From positions 22,563,237 to 22,627,236 of the forward strand of contig JARWKL010000009.1 in assembly GCA_029961685.1 (NCBI GenBank): DNA of 64,000 nt. Reading direction: 5' to 3'. The notes beneath the pieces are model-generated. The model was given only the letters and a program-made list of their open reading frames with translations, searched no databases and was not told where the DNA came from. The stretch comes from Aristolochia californica (lineage: Eukaryota; Streptophyta; Magnoliopsida; Piperales; Aristolochiaceae). Of this stretch, positions 59,177-64,000 are shown piece after piece (position 1 is the first letter of the stretch; each line of letters begins with the position of its first letter). A program made the position numbers and the translations under genes.

Positions 59177-62100
59177 AGTGGTATCAAAGCTTTGGTTCGT
59201 GATTGAGAGCAATGGCTAGCAGAGAAGGATCGGCACTTGGAATCAACAAGTTCAATGGTATAGATTTTGCGTTCTGGAGGATGCAAATCGAAGAATATTT
59301 GTACAGTAAAAAACTGCACTCACCACTTCTGGATATGAAACCAGAAGGTATAAAAGATGATGAGTGGAATCTCCTTAATAGATAGGTGTTGGGAGTAGTC
59401 ATGTTAACACTGTCAAAGAACGTCGCTCACAACGTAGCGTCGGAGAAAACCACAACGGGGATGATGAAGATTTTGTCCAACATGTGTGAGAAACTTTCCG
59501 CAAATAATAAGGTACATCTCATGAAAAAACTCTTCAATTTAAAGATGACAGAAAATACATCAGTGGCAACGCATTTGAATGAGTTTAGCACAATTGTCAA
59601 TCAATTGACCTCCGTTCAGATTAAATTTGATGATGAGGTTCGTGCTTTAATTCTTTTAGCGTCTCTGCCAAATTGTTAGGAGCCTATGAGGGTTGTGGTT
59701 AGCAACTCTGTAGGCTTGTGGAGGAAGTTCATAGAAAGGGCTCTAGAGAATCGTCATCTAATTTTGCCCTAAGTGTTGATACTAGGGACAAGAACTTTGA
59801 GAGGAATTCCAACAAGGGCAACGGTAGAGGGAAGTCAAGGAATAGAAGAAGCAAGTCCAAATTCGGAAGGAATGTGGAGTGGTGGAATCGTGGCAAGTCT
59901 GGTCACATAAAGAAAAACTGCAAAGCACTAAAGAGGAATGAAAAGAAAAATTATGCCACAAATGTGGTGACTAAAGAAATACAAGATGTTTTACTCTTGT
60001 CGGTTGATAGCCCTATTGACTCTTGGGTGTTAGATTCAGAAGCTTCTTTCACACCACTGCGCACCGTGAGATCATGGAGAATTATATAGTTGGAAATCAC
60101 AGGAAAGGGTATCTTGCTGATGGAGAACCTTTGGATATTGTCGGTATTGGTAATGTCAATTAGAGGATGTCAAACGGGACAGTGTGAAAAATTCACAAGG
60201 TGGGACATGTACCAAAACTTATGCTCAATCTGATCTCAATATGGCAGCTTGATGATGAAGGTCATAATGTGATTTTAAATGGTGCTGCATGGAAAGTCAC
60301 TAAGGGAACCATGGTTGTTGCACAAGGAGTTAAAACTGGAACTCTTTACATCTCTTCAACTTGTAGAGACACGGTTGCAATTGCTGGTGTTGTTACTGAT
60401 TCTGATTTGTGGCATTATAGGCTCGGTCACATGAATGAGAAGGGAATAAAAGTGCTTCAGTCCAAAGGGAAACTACCAGGGTTGAAAATTGTAAACAACA
60501 ATTTGTGTGAAGGTTGTATTTTCGACAAGCAAAAAAGGGTTATAGCTTTTCTAAGGCTAGAAATGAGCAAAAGACAACAAAATTGGAGTTGGTTCACAAA
60601 GATGTGTGGGGACCTTCAACTGTTACTTCCCTTGGTTGTTCTAACCACTATGTGACAGTTATTGATGATGCAAGCAGAAAGGTATGGGTTTATTTCATGA
60701 AAAAAAAAATCTGATGTTTTTTATACATTCAAGAGATGGAGAGCAATGGTTGGGAATGAGACAGATTTGAAGGTGAAGTGCTTTCAATCAGATAATGGGG
60801 GAGAATACATAGATGATGATTTCAAGCAATACTATGCCGATGAAGAAGACCATTCCTAGAAATCCTCAACAGAATGGTCTAGCTGAGAGGATGAACAGGA
60901 CCTTGAACGAGCGTGCTAGGAGCATGAGATTACATGCGGGATTGCCAAAGAAGTTTTAGTCTAGGACTATTAGCACCGATGCCTATTTGATCAACAAAGG
61001 TCCTTCAACACCATTGGATTGCAAAATACTAGAGAGGTCTGCAGAGGCAAAGAGGTAAATCTTTCTTTCTTGAAAGGTTTTGGTTTTGTTTCTATATTCA
61101 TATTGATTCTGCTGTTAGAAGTAAACTTGATCCTAAATGTAAGATATATTTCTTTATTGGCTATGGTGGTAGCAAGTTTGGTTATCGCTTCTGGGATGAC
61201 TAAAGTCGTAAGGTTATCAGGAGCAAGGTCGTGATCTTCAATGAAGGTGCCTTGCATAAAGACAAGTTGAGAACAAAATCTGAGAGCACAAGTGATGAAT
61301 CCCAGATGTCAAAAGTGATTCAGTTGAGAGATCTTCCAGTTATTGAGATGGAAAATATTGCTCAGGAAGACCAAGAAAACATACCCCCAGAAGTAAATCA
61401 GAACATTCCTGTGACTAAACTCAGGAGATCTGCCAAAACTAGCAGACCACCACAAAGGTACTCCTTTGTACTGAATTATATTTTGTTGACTGATAAAGGT
61501 GAACCAGAGAGTTATGAGGAAGTCGTGCAACTTGATGAATCAACCAAGTGGGAGTTGGCCATGAGGGATGAGATGGACTCACTATTATCCAATCAGACAT
61601 GGCAGTTGACCGAGTTACCAAAGGGGAAGAAGGCCTTGTAGAACAAATGGGTGTACCGAATAAAAGCCGACTATAATGGCAGCAAGTGGTAGAAGGCAAG
61701 ACTGGTGGTAAAGGGCTTTCAACAAAAAGAAAACATTGACTATGCTGAGATTTTCTCTCCGGTAGTGAAATTGACTACTATTAGAATAGTGCTTAGACTA
61801 GTGGCAAATGAAGACTTGCACTTAGAGTAATTGGATGTAAAGACAGCCTTTCTTCATGGTGATTTGGAGGAAGAAATTTATATGATGCAGCCACAAGGTT
61901 TCAAAGCACAAGGAAAGGAGAAAATGGTGTGCAAACTTCAAAAGAGCTTGTATGGTCTTAAACAAGCTCCAAGACAATGGTATAAAAATTTGACACCTTT
62001 ATGAGTAGTAATGGTTTCTTGAGGTGCCAGGCGGATCACTGTTGTTATGTAAAGAAGCTTAATGACTCCTACATCATTCTACTGCTATATGTTGATGACA

Positions 62101-63085
62101 TGTTAATAGCAGGTGTTTGCAAATAGGAAATAGATAAGTTGAAAAAGGAGTTATCCAAGAAGTTTGCAATGAAGGATTTGGGTGCTACAAAACAAATCCT
62201 TTGGATGAGAATTACTAGGGATACTATTGTTTTGAAACTGTCATAAGAAGAATATGTGAAGAAGGTGTTGAGCAGATTCTACATGAACGATGCAAAACCA
62301 ATGAGTATTCCTTTGGCTAGTCATTCTAGGCTATCTAAGGAGCAATCACCTTCTACAAAGCAGGAACAAGCCTACATGGCCAATGTGCCTTATGCTTCTG
62401 CTATTAGCAATCTCATGTATGTCATGGTGTGCACTAGACTAGACATAGCTCATGCAGTGGGAGTTGTGAGCAGATATATGAGTAATCCGGGTAAACAATA
62501 TTGGGAAGCAGTGAAGTGGATTCTCAGGTATTTGAGAGGCACTGTAGACTCAACCTTATGTTTCTGAAAGTCAAACTTGGGATTACAGGGTTATGTAGAT
62601 GCTGACATGGCTGGAGACATTGATTGCAAGAAGAATACCACTGGATATGTATACACATGGGGGGGTACAACAGTTAGCTGGATCTCTAAGTTGCAGAAGA
62701 AAGTTGTTTTTTCCACTACTAAGGCAAAATATGTCATCGTGACTAAAGCCAACAAAGAGATGGTATGGTTGTAGTCTTTCTAGGAAGAATATGTTGTATT
62801 GTGACAGACAAAGTGCTATTCAATTAGCAAAGAACCCTGTTTATCATGCCAGAACAAAACACATACAAGTGCGTTACCACTTCATTAGATCGGCTCTTGA
62901 GGATGGAGTATTAGCACTTGAGAAAATTCAAGGGAGTCAGAATCCAGCTAATATGTCGACAAAGACAGTTACAATTGAGAAACTGAAGTTGAGTGCAACT
63001 TCAGTTGGACTTCTCTCTGAGGATTGAGATAGTGTTGCTACTGTAGAGGAGATATTGATGATAGATTAGTCTCCAAGTGGGAGAT
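59177..63085 (+). pseudogene. Copia M gag-pol
   Basis: Gag starts at 59213 (INKFNGIDFAFWRMQIEEYL). The knuckle reads WWNRGKSGHIKKNC at ~59880, so the first two Cys are lost. The protease box LDSEAS (~60030) has Gly changed to Glu from the usual DSGAS. Integrase (60390-60990): LWHYRLGHMNEKG and VTVIDDASRKVWVYF, then QNGLAERMN. RT (61500-62110): [40 protein letters not shown]. RNase H (62560-63030): GYVDADMAGD, STTKAKYV, HARTKHIQVRYHFIR. In-frame stops at several places, so it is inactive. Confidence 0.9.
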
Positions 63086-63493
63086 TGTTAAGTTGTGGAA
63101 CCTAATCAACACCCTACGCTAAGTCGGTACGCGAATCCACGATATATTGATTGTTGTCTCATTAAGGGTAGTTCGGAGATTTCACTCTTGTAATCCAGTT
63201 GCCCTAATTTTATGTTTATATTTGGGAGCGTCGTTGTTAAGGTTTTATCATCAGAGAAGGATCCTAAGTTGTGGCCCAAGAAAGGTTAGAGAAAACACCA
63301 GTGTGTGTGAGATTTCTCTTGTAAACTATTTCATCTTCATAGTGGATTACTGCAGCGGCTGAAGACATAACATAGTCTCACCTTGAGGCAAACCTGTATA
63401 AATCTTGTTGTATTTTCATGCTTGCTTTTTTCTTCTTCTGCGATTATTATTATTGTTCTCGTTAGTTTGGAATTAAACGTCTATTTCCTAACA
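63086..63493 (+). repeat. 3' LTR of copia M (408 bp)
   Basis: Partner of 58697-59176, lacking the hairpin-rich segment. Confidence 0.9.
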
Positions 63494-63962
63494 CAAACAT
63501 CCCACCCTTGACAGAAATGACCATACCACTTCCAAAAACAATAAAATGGCCTCCCAAAGCAGCTCCAACAACTCCCTTCCGTCATCCCCCTAAAATAGTG
63601 CTTTCTCTGTCTCCTCTAATTCCTCATCCAACATCGTTCATCCAGCTGAGAACCTTCCCCACAACGCCTTAGTCCTTTCTATTTTCCGTTAGCTGAATAC
63701 CCAAGCATCCACTCTACCCTAAAACTTAGCCCCTTGACCAACCTCTCCTAGACTTACCAAAGAAGGGGAAGATGAATACCAGGCTGAATGTAGTAACAGA
63801 AATCAGATAGGGCAGGTAGATGAGTGTCAATCTGAGAGACACAAGTATGACAAAGAGAACTGGGAGAGGATGATGGAGCTAGCACAATTAATGAGAGTCA
63901 TCTATCAAGACCAACTGCTGGGGTATGAGAAGGGTAAAGGAGTCGAATCTTCGAAGAAATGA
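63494..63962 (+). pseudogene. LINE ORF1, 3' part
   Basis: Continuation of the ORF1 frame after copia M: Pro/Ser-rich, then an acidic and glutamine-rich tail (CQSERHKYDKENWERMMELA) ending in a stop at 63960-63962. The stop overlaps the ORF2 start (ATGA). Confidence 0.65.
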
Positions 63963-64000
63963 TTAGTGTTTCTTGGAATTTTCCTGGGATTGGGTGCAGT
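63959..64000 (+). pseudogene. LINE ORF2 start (endonuclease), cut by the window edge
   Basis: ATG at 63959 opens MISVSWNFPGIG, matching the N-terminal SWNxxGLG of the L1-type APE endonuclease. Only 14 codons are in the window. Confidence 0.6.

Larger units (their letters stand above)
58697..63493 (+). mobile_element. Ty1/copia element M
   Basis: LTRs 58697-59176 (480 bp) and 63086-63493 (408 bp), both TGTTAAGTTGTGGA to CCTAACA. Primer-binding site TGGTATCAAAGC at 59179 and purine tract AAGTGGGAGA at 63075. Gag-protease-integrase-RT-RNase H order fits the Tork/Tnt1-like group. The flanks CCAAC (58692-58696) and CAAAC (63494-63498) differ by one base. It lies within LINE ORF1. Confidence 0.9.

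Overview
This window looks like nuclear DNA of a flowering plant with a large, repeat-rich genome. The evidence is intron-containing plant host genes, an interstitial telomere-like CCCTAAA tract, a 5S-bearing Cassandra-type LTR, and dense nested LTR retrotransposons (Ty3/gypsy chromoviruses, Ty1/copia, LARD and TRIM elements) plus LINE fragments. I cannot name the species.

Layout. 1-8.8 kb is an accessory patchwork: gypsy LTR pieces with a 5S-containing solo LTR, degenerate telomeric repeats, a GA-rich tract with a perfect hairpin, a LARD-type remnant, two TRIMs, and copia LTR/gag remnants. 8.8-18.6 kb is one minus-strand chromovirus (element C) carrying a nested chromovirus (A2, target duplication GTTTC). 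19.1-30.0 kb is a second minus-strand chromovirus (B) with a plus-strand chromovirus (A) inserted in its gag. Each holds a TRIM, and the 6.2 kb between the two TRIMs is inverted. Putting it back restores three separate 5-bp target duplications and two reading-frame junctions. 30.4-40.5 kb is a LARD remnant interrupted by a minus-strand copia (G), itself interrupted by a complete 2.77-kb LARD (H).

41.1-44.5 kb holds a six-exon RING-H2 E3 ubiquitin ligase gene on the minus strand. 48.3-55.05 kb holds 18 exons of the plant homologue of RELCH/KIAA1468 (LisH plus HEAT repeats), also on the minus strand. It has an AT-AC (U12-type) intron and a TRIM in another intron. Its first coding exon or exons are not visible and may lie beyond the window, across a retroelement-filled intron. 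55.1-64 kb holds a copia LTR, a minus-strand LINE tail, and a plus-strand LINE whose ORF1 is split by a 4.8-kb copia (M).

Only the two host genes look intact. Every retroelement coding region carries stops, frameshifts or lost catalytic residues. The most interesting results are the TRIM-bounded inversion, the U12 intron, and the 5S-plus versus 5S-minus versions of one TRIM LTR.
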